A DNA stretch of 64,000 nucleotides from Bdellovibrio sp. CG22_combo_CG10-13_8_21_14_all_39_27. Its GTDB lineage: Bacteria > Bdellovibrionota > Bacteriovoracia > Bacteriovoracales > Bacteriovoracaceae. The DNA lies in contig PCTW01000061.1 of the NCBI GenBank assembly GCA_002786715.1, forward strand, positions 1 through 64,000. Direction: 5' to 3'. Made by a program: the position numbers and the translations under genes. The first letter of the stretch is position 1. Every line of letters begins with the position of its first letter. Shown one piece after another: positions 51,545 to 60,780 of this stretch. The notes beneath the pieces were generated by a model. It searched no databases, was not told where the DNA came from, and was given only the letters and a program-made list of their open reading frames with translations.

Positions 51545-52246
51545 TCACCTTTTTCGCAAGAAATGCAATGTATAGGTTACCGTTAAAGGCAATAGTAAGC
51601 AAAGGGTAACAGTTATCAAATCATGAGACAAAAAGTGTGCGCCTCGGAATTGTTGGGAAATTCCGAAAATGAGACCTAAAGTAAGTCCTGGAAGCAAGTA
51701 TTTAAGTGAACTTCTCTGATAAAGACTCTTGGCAAAATAGAGCACAAAAAGCCCATAGCCTGCGGAAGCATGACCAGCAGGAAAGCAATTACCCTTAGGG
51801 TATAGCGAATTGAAAAGTGTCCATATGGCTTGAAAATCGCGAGGTCCATCAAATTCTTTTACATGCCAAGGGCACGGGAGAGTTGTCTGTTTTTTTAATA
51901 GGCCAATAACGGTTACTGTCAAAATATAGGTTAGAAGAAAATAAATTTTTTCGACTTTTTGCTCACGAGTGAGTTTCTTTTGATAGAGTTCGTAAATAAA
52001 TTTTAAGATGTAGATTGAGAAGCCTATGATGATGAGCTTCATCCCGCCTTTATGAAGAATCGTTTCAGTCCAAAAACTGTCTTGGTATAACCATTTTGCC
52101 CCGCCTGTATAAAACAAACGGGCCAGCGAAACATCCACTTGAGTTTGATGAAATAAAACAGCTAGGATGAAACAAAGCAGCGAAAGGCTAAGGACCAAAA
52201 AGAGGTGAAAGGGAAGAATTATGGGACGTCGAGCATCACTGGTCAT
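51545..52246 (-). CDS. PAP2-type phosphatase, likely lipid A-related (LpxE-like)
   Basis: A 233-residue membrane protein with about six TM helices. The three PAP2 motifs are visible: KKQTTLPCPW, CFPAGHASAGYG and FRGAHFLSHDLI. Adjacent to eptA, it is likely to remove or transfer phosphate on lipid A or undecaprenyl pyrophosphate, as in the LpxE-EptA pairs of Helicobacter. Overlaps the nuclease gene by 4 nt; eptA starts 2 bases after its stop. Confidence 0.8.
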   Translation of the reverse strand: MTSDARRPIILPFHLFLVLSLSLLCFILAVLFHQTQVDVSLARLFYTGGAKWLYQDSFWTETILHKGGMKLIIIGFSIYILKFIYELYQKKLTREQKVEKIYFLLTYILTVTVIGLLKKQTTLPCPWHVKEFDGPRDFQAIWTLFNSLYPKGNCFPAGHASAGYGLFVLYFAKSLYQRSSLKYLLPGLTLGLIFGISQQFRGAHFLSHDLITVTLCLLLPLTVTYTLHFLRKR

Positions 52247-52761
52247 TGCTGGTCACATTTAAGCAGAGAATAATTTTTACGTTCCTCATCGCTAATAGAT
52301 AATTGATATTTATTTTTTACTAAAAACCAGCGCTCAAAATATTTACAGGCGTAGTTGCGATTAATAGGCATCCATTCAAGAACGGTCTTCGCACCTTTTT
52401 GACGATTATATTTTTTATTAGTAATGACTAAATTATCCATGTCATTGGCAAATTCTGTACGTTTCATTTTAGTCCAATTTTCAGCACCCGTAAGCCAAGC
52501 ATGTTTAAGTGGAACGACGTGATCAATGTCTACATCTCCAGCATTAGTTAGCTCTTCGTTAAAATAAAAATCGGCCCATTTTCCATCGGCGACTGTGCAA
52601 TTTTTCTTTTTTGTAAAAGTTACTGAAACTTTTGATCGTGCAATCAAGACTTCTTGGCGGGTATTCTGGCAATCATGATCGCTATCGATCCAATGCTTAA
52701 AAGCTCGTCTATTATAATCCCCAGCAGAGGCCATGGCGCAAATGAGTATTAAAAACTTCAT
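52243..52761 (-). CDS. Secreted HNH nuclease (DUF1524/GmrSD-C-terminal type)
   Basis: A 172-residue protein starting at 52761 with a signal peptide (MKFLILICAMASA). The HNH core DVDIDHVVPLKHAWLTGA is followed by NLVITNKKYNRQKG, the usual DUF1524 spacing of His, Asn and Lys. Cysteines (HDCQNT, KNCTV, YACKYF, LKCDQQ) suggest disulfides. Probably degrades DNA outside the cytoplasm, in line with nucleic-acid feeding. First gene of the operon with PAP2 and EptA. Confidence 0.85.
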   Translation of the reverse strand: MKFLILICAMASAGDYNRRAFKHWIDSDHDCQNTRQEVLIARSKVSVTFTKKKNCTVADGKWADFYFNEELTNAGDVDIDHVVPLKHAWLTGAENWTKMKRTEFANDMDNLVITNKKYNRQKGAKTVLEWMPINRNYACKYFERWFLVKNKYQLSISDEERKNYSLLKCDQQ

Positions 52762-52871
52762 AGATCTATTGTGTCGATGAGCTAAAGCAACTGTCAACTC
52801 TTTGATTTTACGAAGTTCATACTTATTACATACTTAGACTGCAAACACCACTTTTCTGCTATATTCTGGCC

Positions 52872-53606
52872 ATGAATAAATGGTTATTTCTTTTCACCTT
52901 ATTAATTTCGACATCGAGTTTTTCGGCAGAGCTGTTTCGCGATTGCTTTAAAATTCATGTGAAAGAGGCAATGGAGATCAATCGTCATCGGCGCGATTTC
53001 TATGCTGAGATGTCAGGTGGAAAAACGCGATCGATTTCAAATGGCCATATTTTTGTTGAGAAATTGATTTATCTTTGGGCTTCCGCTTATGATCGGAAAG
53101 ATCGAGTTTATTATGGTGAATTTGAAAAAAGTCCATTTTGTTCAATTTTAATGGACATGGCGACGACTCCTGAGCTTCAAACAGAACTAGAATTTCCGGA
53201 AAAGCCTTATCAAGAGATCTCGAAAAAAGAAATGAAAGCCTTTACTAAAAATTTGAAAGAAAGCTTTAATAAAAAAGACATGAAAACTTTCGAAGCAAAG
53301 ATCGATGCCTTTATGGCCTCTGAGAAAATGGATAATCCGTATTTTCATTGCCTCGTTCGGCACTATCTTGAATCGATTATGCGAACAAGTATGTTGATTC
53401 CTGCAATGAAGAAGTTAGCTTCAAAAAAAGGGTTGAAAGATCCTGAAGCCGTCATGAGACATTTCATTGCTTATCAAGTCGGTGGACTGTCTCTTGGAAA
53501 TCATTTTGATAAGCTGGCCGAGCCTCATCAGACAAATGGTCTTCGTCTTTTTTGTCGGGATAATCCTTTTATTCCCAAGCCAGATCTTTCTCAATACGAA
53601 CAATAA
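52872..53606 (+). CDS. Exported protein of unknown function
   Basis: A 244-residue protein with a signal peptide (MNKWLFLFTLLISTSSFSA). The mature part is mainly helical, rich in Lys/Met/Phe, with four cysteines (RDCFK, PFCSIL, FHCLVR, LFCRDN). No recognisable domain. It ends with a Pro-rich tail. Its own transcription unit. Confidence 0.65.
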   Translation: MNKWLFLFTLLISTSSFSAELFRDCFKIHVKEAMEINRHRRDFYAEMSGGKTRSISNGHIFVEKLIYLWASAYDRKDRVYYGEFEKSPFCSILMDMATTPELQTELEFPEKPYQEISKKEMKAFTKNLKESFNKKDMKTFEAKIDAFMASEKMDNPYFHCLVRHYLESIMRTSMLIPAMKKLASKKGLKDPEAVMRHFIAYQVGGLSLGNHFDKLAEPHQTNGLRLFCRDNPFIPKPDLSQYEQ

Positions 53607-53745
53607 TACTCGGATATAAATTCAAAAATTGGCCTGATTATCAAGAGATACTCATGCGCCGAAATCTCAGTGCCACAGCTGTTATGACCGAATAGTTAAG
53701 CATCCACAGATGGATTTAGTGATCGACCCAAGGAGGGTTCGTCAA

Positions 53746-55752
53746 ATGGCCTTAAAGCGCTGGCTCTTCATATTGATGATTGCTTTGCCCCAACTTCTTT
53801 GGGGTGCTGAGGATCTCACTAAATTCAGCACTTTTAAACTCGGCAAAAATTTAAAACAACGGGCGCTTGAAATTCAAAACCCTCAGTTGAAGTCGATACG
53901 TGGAACAAATGATCCCAATCCTATGTATCAAAGAATTCTTGATGCCATTCAAAACACTCATCGCACGATAGGTGAGCAATTAACCGGGCATCTGCTGCGA
54001 TTGAATCAAGGTTTTGATCTTGGTAATCAAAATTTTGATGGCATCAATTGGCAAAAACCTTTTGGGTCATTCTCGATTGGAGTGAACCGTCAACTTTCAC
54101 CAGATCTGTTTGATGATCATCGTTGGATCGTAGATGACACTTTCACCATTTTTATTAATGCCTCTACTTATTTAAGCCAGCTCCAAGAAAGTGGAGATAT
54201 CGATATTTCTGATCGCCAGCTGGCCGCCTATGCCGGGATCACTTTTAAACGCTCATATCGCTATGTTCATTTCGCCAGCAATTTTACCAACGCATTGACA
54301 TCAGATTATTCAAAACTCTTTATGTCTTTTTGGAAAATGCGGACGGGTGATATTTTTAATCTTGGTGAATACGAGATCTTGAGTCGCTCTGATTTTATGA
54401 GTATTCAAGGCGGAGGGCTTATAAGTTCTCCGAGTTATGGCGGGTTTAATGTGAGCGGTGGAGTCATTGCCAGCTTTGAAAAGTTGTCGAAAGTTCAGCT
54501 TCAAGGTGTGGGTCCAATGGATATCCCTATCAACAATGAGTTTCTCCGTTTGAGCTTTGAAAAAGAAGAGGGAAGAGAAGTGACGGGGCAAACTCGTTTG
54601 CAAGCCGATTTCTTTAAACTCTTAAAAATTACTCTTCTCAGTTACGATATTGGTTATACCTATTCAGAAACTGATAAGAAATATTTCAGTTTCACTCGTC
54701 AAGATATACAAGATATTCAGGCCAATCCTTCAAAGAACTCAGAACTCCAGGATCTTTTAAAACTTAAAAAAGTAAAAGTCCAAGAGTTAACGCCTTATCA
54801 AACTCAAGCTGAGTATCGTGAAAAGGAAAACTTTTCTTCGAAATACTCTGCGCTTATTTGGGGCGGGGAAGCGGAACGTGGTTCTCAAACGATTATGATC
54901 ACCAAAGAGTCTGGGCAAAAAACTTTTGTCATCCATCATGCCAAGAGTGTTCGCTTTACAGAGCGGATTTTGACCAAGCTTGCCGGTATTATTTTTGCAG
55001 CCATTTTCAAATCTGATTCAATTCTCACTCAATATCAAGAAAGTATTGGACGAGAAATAATTCTCGAGTTTGAATCTAATCGCAGTGCCATTGAAGGCAA
55101 TGATCAAGATCGTATGAGGGAAGTTACTGATCCAACAAAGCTAAGCTTGCGCATTATTAAGGAATATAAAAACCGCACAAATTTTAAAAAATCGAAAGAT
55201 TGGAAAAAGAGTGATGTTCGCAATCGTGCCATGGGCTTTGCTGAACGTTTCACTTCACTTGACTCTGGGGTCAAGAGTAACTTGAGCTCAGGAAGTCTAA
55301 AGTCTCCACTGGTTATTCAGTCAGTTCTTCGGATTGAAAAAGAAGGCATTGCTCACTTTAATGCCATGACTAGAGAATCTGTTTTTCAAGTCATTGATGA
55401 TCTTTGTAAAGTCAGTGAAACCGAAACGGCGAAACAGGAATATTGTTATAAAATGATTGAAGGCAAGTATAAGGCTTATATCATTCCTTACTTAGCCTCA
55501 GGCAAGATCCATGTAGTTCGCCTTAAGGACTTTCTTTATTCACTCAATAATCAATTTGATGATGTGAAGTATTTCCAAGAACTCTTTGGAAGAGATTTTA
55601 TATTTATCAGCGGTTCACTTGAAGCCACTCGTAGTAATGGAAAACTGTTCATGACCTATTTTCATGAAGGAGATTTTAGAGGACTTGGAGTGATGGATAA
55701 CTATATCAGAGAGTCTGGCATGGTCTTGCCAGCCCCCATTCTCAATTATTAA
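53746..55752 (+). CDS. Large exported protein of unknown function
   Basis: A 668-residue protein starting at 53746 (AAGGAGG at 53730-53736). Signal peptide MALKRWLFILMIALPQLLWG. Central beta-rich region about 110-320 with alternating hydrophobic strands (AAYAGITFKRSYRYVHFASN, SSPSYGGFNVSGGVIASFEK), compatible with a membrane barrel or beta sandwich. It is followed by a helical charged region and a C-terminal alpha/beta part. No family recognised. Its last bases overlap the convergent gene by 4 nt. Confidence 0.65.
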   Translation: MALKRWLFILMIALPQLLWGAEDLTKFSTFKLGKNLKQRALEIQNPQLKSIRGTNDPNPMYQRILDAIQNTHRTIGEQLTGHLLRLNQGFDLGNQNFDGINWQKPFGSFSIGVNRQLSPDLFDDHRWIVDDTFTIFINASTYLSQLQESGDIDISDRQLAAYAGITFKRSYRYVHFASNFTNALTSDYSKLFMSFWKMRTGDIFNLGEYEILSRSDFMSIQGGGLISSPSYGGFNVSGGVIASFEKLSKVQLQGVGPMDIPINNEFLRLSFEKEEGREVTGQTRLQADFFKLLKITLLSYDIGYTYSETDKKYFSFTRQDIQDIQANPSKNSELQDLLKLKKVKVQELTPYQTQAEYREKENFSSKYSALIWGGEAERGSQTIMITKESGQKTFVIHHAKSVRFTERILTKLAGIIFAAIFKSDSILTQYQESIGREIILEFESNRSAIEGNDQDRMREVTDPTKLSLRIIKEYKNRTNFKKSKDWKKSDVRNRAMGFAERFTSLDSGVKSNLSSGSLKSPLVIQSVLRIEKEGIAHFNAMTRESVFQVIDDLCKVSETETAKQEYCYKMIEGKYKAYIIPYLASGKIHVVRLKDFLYSLNNQFDDVKYFQELFGRDFIFISGSLEATRSNGKLFMTYFHEGDFRGLGVMDNYIRESGMVLPAPILNY

Positions 55753-56525
55753 CGATTAGAATAGCGAAAAGTGGTGTCCACTTTCGACGTTGGTGGATTG
55801 GCGAGAATGTCGCGAGAGCCTTTAGTAAATAATCTCCACCCATTGAGACTTGGAGCGATGGTAACAGTAATCGAATGCTTTTTTCCACGTTCAACTTGAG
55901 TTAAAACTCTCGCTAAATCAACTGTCACTAATGTTCGGTCGCGACCAAATTCGGTCAAGGTCCAATCCTTTTTCGTCAAAGTTTGATCGTAAATGACTTC
56001 GTCACTTCTTAAAGATTTTTTTCTAACGATAGTCACATGAGGAGCAAAGGCAAAGTCATTTTCCATTTTTCCGATCGTGAATGATAAATAATCATCGAGC
56101 ACCATAGTGTCTTGAATAGGAGTTATGTAGGGATACATGAATGTATCAGCTTCTGGGATGAATTTTATATCGACATCCATGACAACATTCCAAGTTTGAC
56201 CTTGAACATCTCTATCTGAAGATCGAAACTTTAAAAGTGACAAAACATTTTGATCGCGGCTAGCTTCCATTCCAATATCAAGCTTGTTCATACCCACATA
56301 GATTTGCACTTCGCGACCAATCTCACGAGAAGCTTCTTCAAAATGAAGACGAGCCTCAGTTCTCACTTGATAACTAGGGACACCGCGGTTATCAGCATAA
56401 ACCTGCGACAGGTGAACAGAATGTGATTCCTCTTGTCCGTCATAGGTAAAGTCATCTTGCGACTTGGCCCAAACGGTAGACATCAGAAGAAAAGAAATGG
56501 CGATAATGGCATAAGTTTTTAGCAT
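55749..56525 (-). CDS. Exported protein of unknown function
   Basis: A 258-residue protein with a signal peptide (MLKTYAIIAISFLLMSTVWA). The mature part is beta-rich (VRTEARLHFEEASREIGREV, NVVMDVDIKFIPEAD), like a beta-sandwich adhesin or enzyme accessory. No Cys. Convergent with the large exported protein, and the two stops overlap; a functional pairing is possible but not shown. Confidence 0.65.
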   Translation of the reverse strand: MLKTYAIIAISFLLMSTVWAKSQDDFTYDGQEESHSVHLSQVYADNRGVPSYQVRTEARLHFEEASREIGREVQIYVGMNKLDIGMEASRDQNVLSLLKFRSSDRDVQGQTWNVVMDVDIKFIPEADTFMYPYITPIQDTMVLDDYLSFTIGKMENDFAFAPHVTIVRKKSLRSDEVIYDQTLTKKDWTLTEFGRDRTLVTVDLARVLTQVERGKKHSITVTIAPSLNGWRLFTKGSRDILANPPTSKVDTTFRYSNR

Positions 56526-56718
56526 GATTAAACGCTAGCAAGGAAAGAGGTGAGATGACAAACGAGAGGCTTTACTAGACAGCTTTTCGAGCATTTAGAG
56601 CTGCTAGTGTGCGATGTGTTGGCCATAAAAGAGCTTTTGTCCATTATGAAATTGTTTACAAGAGTCAGATGAGCGGAATAGAGTCAGCCCATAGAAAACT
56701 TTAAACCAAGGATCTGTT

Positions 56719-57237
56719 ATGGAAAACCTCGTACATGAAATTATCGTTACTAGTTATATTAGAAACCTTAAAGCGATGAAGACAATCTTAGCAAAGGCGA
56801 AAGCTCACGCAGATACTAATAAATTTGAAGTGAACCGTTTTATGGACATGAAATTGGCTCCAGATATGTTTAACTTCACAAAGCAAATTCAAATTGCCAC
56901 TGATAACGCAAAAGGAGCAGTCGCTCGTTTGGCCGCAGTTGAAGCTCCGGTATTTGCTGACACTGAATCAACATGGGAAGAAATCACTTCTCGTCTCGAT
57001 CAGACGATTGCTTTCATTTCAAAATTCAAAGCAGAAGATTTCAAAAACTGGTCGGAGCAAAAAATCACCTTCCCTTGGTACCCAGGGAAAGCAATTAACG
57101 GTAAAGACTATTTAACTGGCTTTGCTATTCCGAACTTCTATTTCCACTTAACAACGGCCTACGATTTGCTTCGTCAAAATGGCGTTCAAATTGGAAAGCA
57201 AGATTTCCTTGGCGAGATCAACTGGATCAATGCTTAA
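56719..57237 (+). CDS. DUF1993 family protein
   Basis: A 172-residue cytoplasmic protein matching DUF1993: NRFMDMKLAPDMFNFTKQIQ, KNWSEQKITFPWYPGK, YLTGFAIPNFYFHLTTAYD and FLGEINWI. The family has a DinB-like four-helix appearance and unknown function. A strong terminator follows the gene. Confidence 0.85.
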   Translation: MENLVHEIIVTSYIRNLKAMKTILAKAKAHADTNKFEVNRFMDMKLAPDMFNFTKQIQIATDNAKGAVARLAAVEAPVFADTESTWEEITSRLDQTIAFISKFKAEDFKNWSEQKITFPWYPGKAINGKDYLTGFAIPNFYFHLTTAYDLLRQNGVQIGKQDFLGEINWINA

Positions 57238-57259
57238 ATTACCTTAAAGAATTCAAAGT

Positions 57260-57287
57260 AGGCCTGCTTTATGCAGGCCTTTTTTTT
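57260..57287 (+). terminator. Rho-independent terminator
   Basis: AGGCCTGC (57260-57267) pairs perfectly with GCAGGCCT (57273-57280) around TTTAT, and seven T follow. It ends the DUF1993 transcript. Confidence 0.95.
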
Positions 57288-57316
57288 GTGGTATAATGTT
57301 AAAAAGAGGGGGAGTT

Positions 57317-57499
57317 ATGTGTTTGATGTGTATGGAAATTGCGAAAGGAAGAATGAAGATCTCAGAGGCGAGAACAGCGCTTCGAGAGCTTATTGATACT
57401 TCACAAACTCCAGATGATTCAAAACACTACCAAGATCTCGATCGTGCGACGGACGAGGAACTCCTTGAAATTGCTAAGGAAAATTCTCAGAAATCATAA
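57317..57499 (+). CDS. Small conserved MCLMC protein
   Basis: A 60-residue protein. It starts MCLMCMEIAKGRMKISEART with a CxxC that could bind metal or be redox-active, followed by a helical acidic tail (RATDEELLEIAKEN). I know this small protein from Bdellovibrio-type genomes; function unknown. GAGGGGGAG lies 4 nt before the ATG; an earlier ATG at 57296 is a poorer start. Confidence 0.7.
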   Translation: MCLMCMEIAKGRMKISEARTALRELIDTSQTPDDSKHYQDLDRATDEELLEIAKENSQKS

Positions 57500-57576
57500 T
57501 TTTGTCTCGATTTTATCTAGCTGTCATCCTTCATCACTATGGTAGAAATAGTTAATACTATTACCTAGGAGTGAGG

Positions 57577-58104
57577 ATGAGATCTCTTATTTTATTGGCC
57601 ATGATTGCTTTCGCAAGTTGCGCGCAGGCCGACATTCACGATCGTCTTCCAACTGCTGACCATGTTGAAATTAATCGTTATATTGGCAAGTGGTATGCAG
57701 TAACATCACTTCCTCAGTTCTTCACTCGCAAGTGCTTAGGTCAAACGGCCGAGTACGGAATCAAAGATAGCAAAACAATTACAGTTCTCAATACTTGCTT
57801 AAAGAAGAAAGGCAAGACGACGACCATTGAAGGTCAGGCGGTCATTAAAAACTTTGATACCAACGCTGAACTCGAGGTAACTTTTAACAATTTCTTTACC
57901 CGCCTTTTTAAAGTGAAAGGAGAGTACGTCATTGTTAAGATTGATACCGATTATAAGACGGTAATGGTAGCTTCTAGTAATCGTAAATCTTTATGGATTA
58001 TGTCTCGGACTCCAAGCATTGATGCAGACGTATTAAAAGATTATGTAGCCTATGCAGAAGAACTTGGATTTGATTCTCACCAGTTTATCAACTCACAGTT
58101 CTAA
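57577..58104 (+). CDS. blc: Lipocalin (Blc-like)
   Basis: A 175-residue exported lipocalin. The first structurally conserved region is RYIGKWYAVTSLPQFF, with the G-x-W; later parts fit the eight-stranded barrel (YVIVKIDTDYKTVMVAS, LWIMSRTPS). A leader MRSLILLAMIAFASCAQA allows either lipidation at Cys (F-A-S-C is a loose lipobox) or cleavage after AQA. Blc-type lipocalins bind lysophospholipids or fatty acids in the periplasm. Start at ATG 57577 with AGGAGTG upstream. Confidence 0.85.
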   Translation: MRSLILLAMIAFASCAQADIHDRLPTADHVEINRYIGKWYAVTSLPQFFTRKCLGQTAEYGIKDSKTITVLNTCLKKKGKTTTIEGQAVIKNFDTNAELEVTFNNFFTRLFKVKGEYVIVKIDTDYKTVMVASSNRKSLWIMSRTPSIDADVLKDYVAYAEELGFDSHQFINSQF

Positions 58105-58131
58105 TTTTTAAATTGAAATCTAGACAATTAA

Positions 58132-58156
58132 AAAAGGCCGGATAAACCGGCCTTTT
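58132..58156. terminator. Bidirectional terminator between lipocalin and helicase genes
   Basis: AAAAGGCCGG (58132-58141) pairs with CCGGCCTTTT (58147-58156) around ATAAA. T-rich sequence (TTTTCTTTTTT) follows on the plus strand and T from the A tract on the minus strand, so it can end both convergent transcripts. Confidence 0.9.
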
Positions 58157-58161
58157 CTTTT

Positions 58162-59724
58162 TTAGTAATTGTTGAATTCTCTTTTAGGTTTTTTCGGGGC
58201 TTCTTTTTTGAAGTTACCACCGTCTTTCCCCTTGTACGCTCTACTTGCAGGAGGGGCTTCTTCGCGTCTTGGGCCATCACGACGACCTTGAGGTCTACCG
58301 CCACGACTTCCACCGCCACGAAAATTGCGATCTCTGCTACCACCAGCTGAACGACCTTGTGGGTCTACTGGTCTTGGTCTTCTCGCTTCGAGTTCTCCCA
58401 TGTCGTTAAGACGTTGAAGATCACGATTGAAAAGGAAGGCAAACAAAACTTTTCTAACGTCTTCGCTTTCCATATCTTCAAAAAACTCATTGAAAACAGA
58501 GAAGCTAGAGTCGATCTTAAAAGATTCACCTTTCTCAAGAATCGAAGTTTTGAGTTTTCCTAGTCTTTCCAGCTGAGCTGAGATCATTGCCGACTTCAAT
58601 TGACTGACGTTCGGTAATTGATGTTCAACCATCTGCTTCTTAGTAATACTCTCAATTCGACGAAGATCTCTCATGTCTCTTGGATCAACAAGAGTAATGG
58701 CAATACCAGTTGACCCGGCACGACCAGTTCTTCCGATACGGTGAACATAAGAGTCGAAATCTTGAGGAAAGCCCATGTTAAAAACATGGGTAAGGTTATT
58801 GACGTCGATGCCTCTCGCGGCCACATCAGTACAAATCAATAATTTGACCTTTTGTGACTTGAAGCGGGCCATGGTTTGTTCCCTTTCGGTTTGTCCCATG
58901 TCTCCGTTTAAGCAATCAACAGCAAAACCGCGATCGAGCAATTCTGCGGTTACATTTTTGGTTTCTGCTTTTGTGTTGCAGAAAACAATTCCGTAAGTCT
59001 CAGGCTCGATGCTTAAAAGACGAACAAGGGCTTCAGCTTTGTGACGTTGTTGAACGACGTAATAACGTTGTTCAATATCGTCATTGCTTAAAGTCTTCTT
59101 GTCGATCTTAATGCAAATTGGTGTGCGAAAATCATTTTGAATCATGTTCAAAATTGGTCTTGGCATTGTTGCTGAGAACATCCAAATCTTACGGTCATCT
59201 CCAAAAGAGCTGAGTAAAGTTTGAACGTCATCAAAGAAACCCATTTTGAGCATTTCATCGGCTTCATCAAGAATTAAAAATTCAGACTCATCAAAGTTCA
59301 AAATTCTTTTCTCGAGAAGATCGATAACACGACCAGGAGTACCTACGACAATCGCTGGCTTATCTTTACGAATAGCTGTGATTTGACGAGTGTACGAGTC
59401 ACCACCGTAAACGCATACAGTTTTGTATGCAGTGAACTTCGCAAGTTTTTTGATTTCATTCTCAACTTGAGTGGCGAGTTCCCGTGTCGGGGCCAAAATA
59501 AGGGCCTGAATCCCTTTTTTGTAAGGATTCAGGCGATCTAATAAAGGAAGTGCAAAAGCTGCCGTTTTTCCAGTGCCCGTTTGTGCTTGTCCCACAAAAT
59601 CGACATCTGATTCTAGAAGCATTGGAATCGCTTCAGCTTGAATCTCAGTCGGTGTTGTGTAGGAAAGTTCTTCCACTGCCTTAATCAACGAAGGCGACAA
59701 ACTGAGCTCTGTAAAAGTAGTCAT
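58162..59724 (-). CDS. deaD: DEAD-box RNA helicase with RGG-type tail (DeaD/CsdA-like)
   Basis: A 520-residue helicase. Motifs: GQAQTGTGKTAAFALP (I), APTRELATQ (Ia), LILDEADEML (II, DEAD), FSATMP (III), and HRIGRTGRAG (VI). A DbpA/CsdA-like accessory domain follows, then a Gly/Arg-rich C-terminus (about 450-510, e.g. GGGSRGGRPQGRRDGPR) that binds RNA. It unwinds structured RNA and assists ribosome assembly in the cold. It lies 13 bases behind an RRM gene in the same operon. Confidence 0.95.
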   Translation of the reverse strand: MTTFTELSLSPSLIKAVEELSYTTPTEIQAEAIPMLLESDVDFVGQAQTGTGKTAAFALPLLDRLNPYKKGIQALILAPTRELATQVENEIKKLAKFTAYKTVCVYGGDSYTRQITAIRKDKPAIVVGTPGRVIDLLEKRILNFDESEFLILDEADEMLKMGFFDDVQTLLSSFGDDRKIWMFSATMPRPILNMIQNDFRTPICIKIDKKTLSNDDIEQRYYVVQQRHKAEALVRLLSIEPETYGIVFCNTKAETKNVTAELLDRGFAVDCLNGDMGQTEREQTMARFKSQKVKLLICTDVAARGIDVNNLTHVFNMGFPQDFDSYVHRIGRTGRAGSTGIAITLVDPRDMRDLRRIESITKKQMVEHQLPNVSQLKSAMISAQLERLGKLKTSILEKGESFKIDSSFSVFNEFFEDMESEDVRKVLFAFLFNRDLQRLNDMGELEARRPRPVDPQGRSAGGSRDRNFRGGGSRGGRPQGRRDGPRREEAPPASRAYKGKDGGNFKKEAPKKPKREFNNY

Positions 59725-59737
59725 ATTTTTCTACTAA

Positions 59738-60064
59738 TTAATAACGACGACGGTCATTACCACCGCCACCGAAACCGCCACGACTACCGCCGCCGCCGCC
59801 GCCACCTGTGCGTGGAGCTTGCTCACGAGCTTCTGATACAGTTAATGTACGGCCTTCAAATTCTTTGCCGTTCATTCCTGAGATAGCTTCTTGAGCTTCT
59901 TCATCAGAAGACATTTCAACAAAGCCGAAGCCTTTGCTTCTACCTGTGTCACGGTCTGTGATGATACGAGCTGATACAACAGTTCCGAAGTTAGCGAAAC
60001 CATCAGCAAGTGATTCGTTGGTGAGAGTGTAAGAAAGGTTTCCTACATACAATTTCTTAGTCAT
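59738..60064 (-). CDS. Glycine-rich RRM RNA-binding protein (cold-inducible type)
   Basis: A 108-residue protein: one RRM (RNP2 KLYVGNLSY at 4-12, RNP1 KGFGFVEM at about 44-51) plus a C-terminal Gly-rich tail (GGGGGGGSRGGFGGGG) ending DRRRY. This is the bacterial RbpA/glycine-rich cold-shock protein plan. It is cotranscribed with the DEAD-box helicase 13 bases downstream. AGGGGG precedes the ATG in a ~95-nt leader. Confidence 0.9.
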   Translation of the reverse strand: MTKKLYVGNLSYTLTNESLADGFANFGTVVSARIITDRDTGRSKGFGFVEMSSDEEAQEAISGMNGKEFEGRTLTVSEAREQAPRTGGGGGGGSRGGFGGGGNDRRRY

Positions 60065-60164
60065 ACAAAATCCCCCTAAGGATTAAAAGGTTGCGAGTAT
60101 CTTTCGAGGGACTAGTAGCTAAAACTTAGATTACTATTCTCAAAATTTACCGGTTCTTGACGCA

Positions 60165-60193
60165 CTTATACACTAGGCAAATTTGAAAAGCAA
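60165..60193 (-). promoter_or_regulatory. Candidate promoter of the RRM-helicase operon, with long leader
   Basis: On the minus strand TTGCTT (60193-60188) and TATAAG (60170-60165, 5 of 6 matches) are 17 bases apart. The transcript would start near 60158, giving a ~95-nt leader, as often seen for cold-shock mRNAs. Confidence 0.5.
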
Positions 60194-60238
60194 TAGCCTA
60201 ATGTAAGCTAAATTAAGTTATCACCCTTCGGAGCATTA

Positions 60239-60267
60239 TTGACATAAGTCTAGGTAAATAGGTTAAT
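60239..60267 (+). promoter_or_regulatory. Candidate leaderless promoter of the DUF4416 gene
   Basis: TTGACA (60239-60244) and GTTAAT (60262-60267, 4 of 6) are 17 bases apart. Only six bases (CAGCCC) separate the -10 from the ATG at 60274 and there is no Shine-Dalgarno, so the mRNA would be leaderless. Confidence 0.5.
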
Positions 60268-60273
60268 CAGCCC

Positions 60274-60780
60274 ATGCCGAAAGCTGCGATTTACCCACCA
60301 ACTCAAGCAAAATTATTTTTTGCCCTCTTATGGAGAGAGGACTGGGATGGATTTAATCATTTTCTTCATGAGCTTGAGAATCAATGGGGAAATATTAAAC
60401 GCGATTATCGCCCGAGCTTTTTCCCCATGGTGAAATACTATGAAAAAGAAATGGGTGCTCCTCTCTCTCGCGCTTTTCTTTTTATCGAGGGAAAAGTTGA
60501 TCGCGCGGAATTCGCTAAAATTAAAAAGTGGTCAATGGATTGGGAGGATAAAACCTGTTTGCAAGAGAAGAGAGTTATCAATATCGATCCGGGTTTGCTT
60601 TGCCTCGAACAAGTTCTTTTGATTTCTACTAAGCCTTATGCTCACAGAATTTCAATTCCAGGGAATCTTTATATCGAACTCACTTATATCTATGACCGAG
60701 GAGAGTTTAAACCACTCCCTTGGACTTATCCTGACTATTCTCATAGAGAGACCATTGAAATATTTGAAAGTGAACGTTAA
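60274..60780 (+). CDS. DUF4416 family protein
   Basis: A 168-residue cytoplasmic protein with the DUF4416 core: AKLFFALLWREDW, RAFLFIEGKVDR, INIDPGLLCLEQVLLISTK and FKPLPWTYPDYSHRE. Found in delta-proteobacterial-type genomes; function unknown. No Shine-Dalgarno; see the promoter just upstream. Overlaps the convergent methyltransferase gene by 4 nt. Confidence 0.85.
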   Translation: MPKAAIYPPTQAKLFFALLWREDWDGFNHFLHELENQWGNIKRDYRPSFFPMVKYYEKEMGAPLSRAFLFIEGKVDRAEFAKIKKWSMDWEDKTCLQEKRVINIDPGLLCLEQVLLISTKPYAHRISIPGNLYIELTYIYDRGEFKPLPWTYPDYSHRETIEIFESER

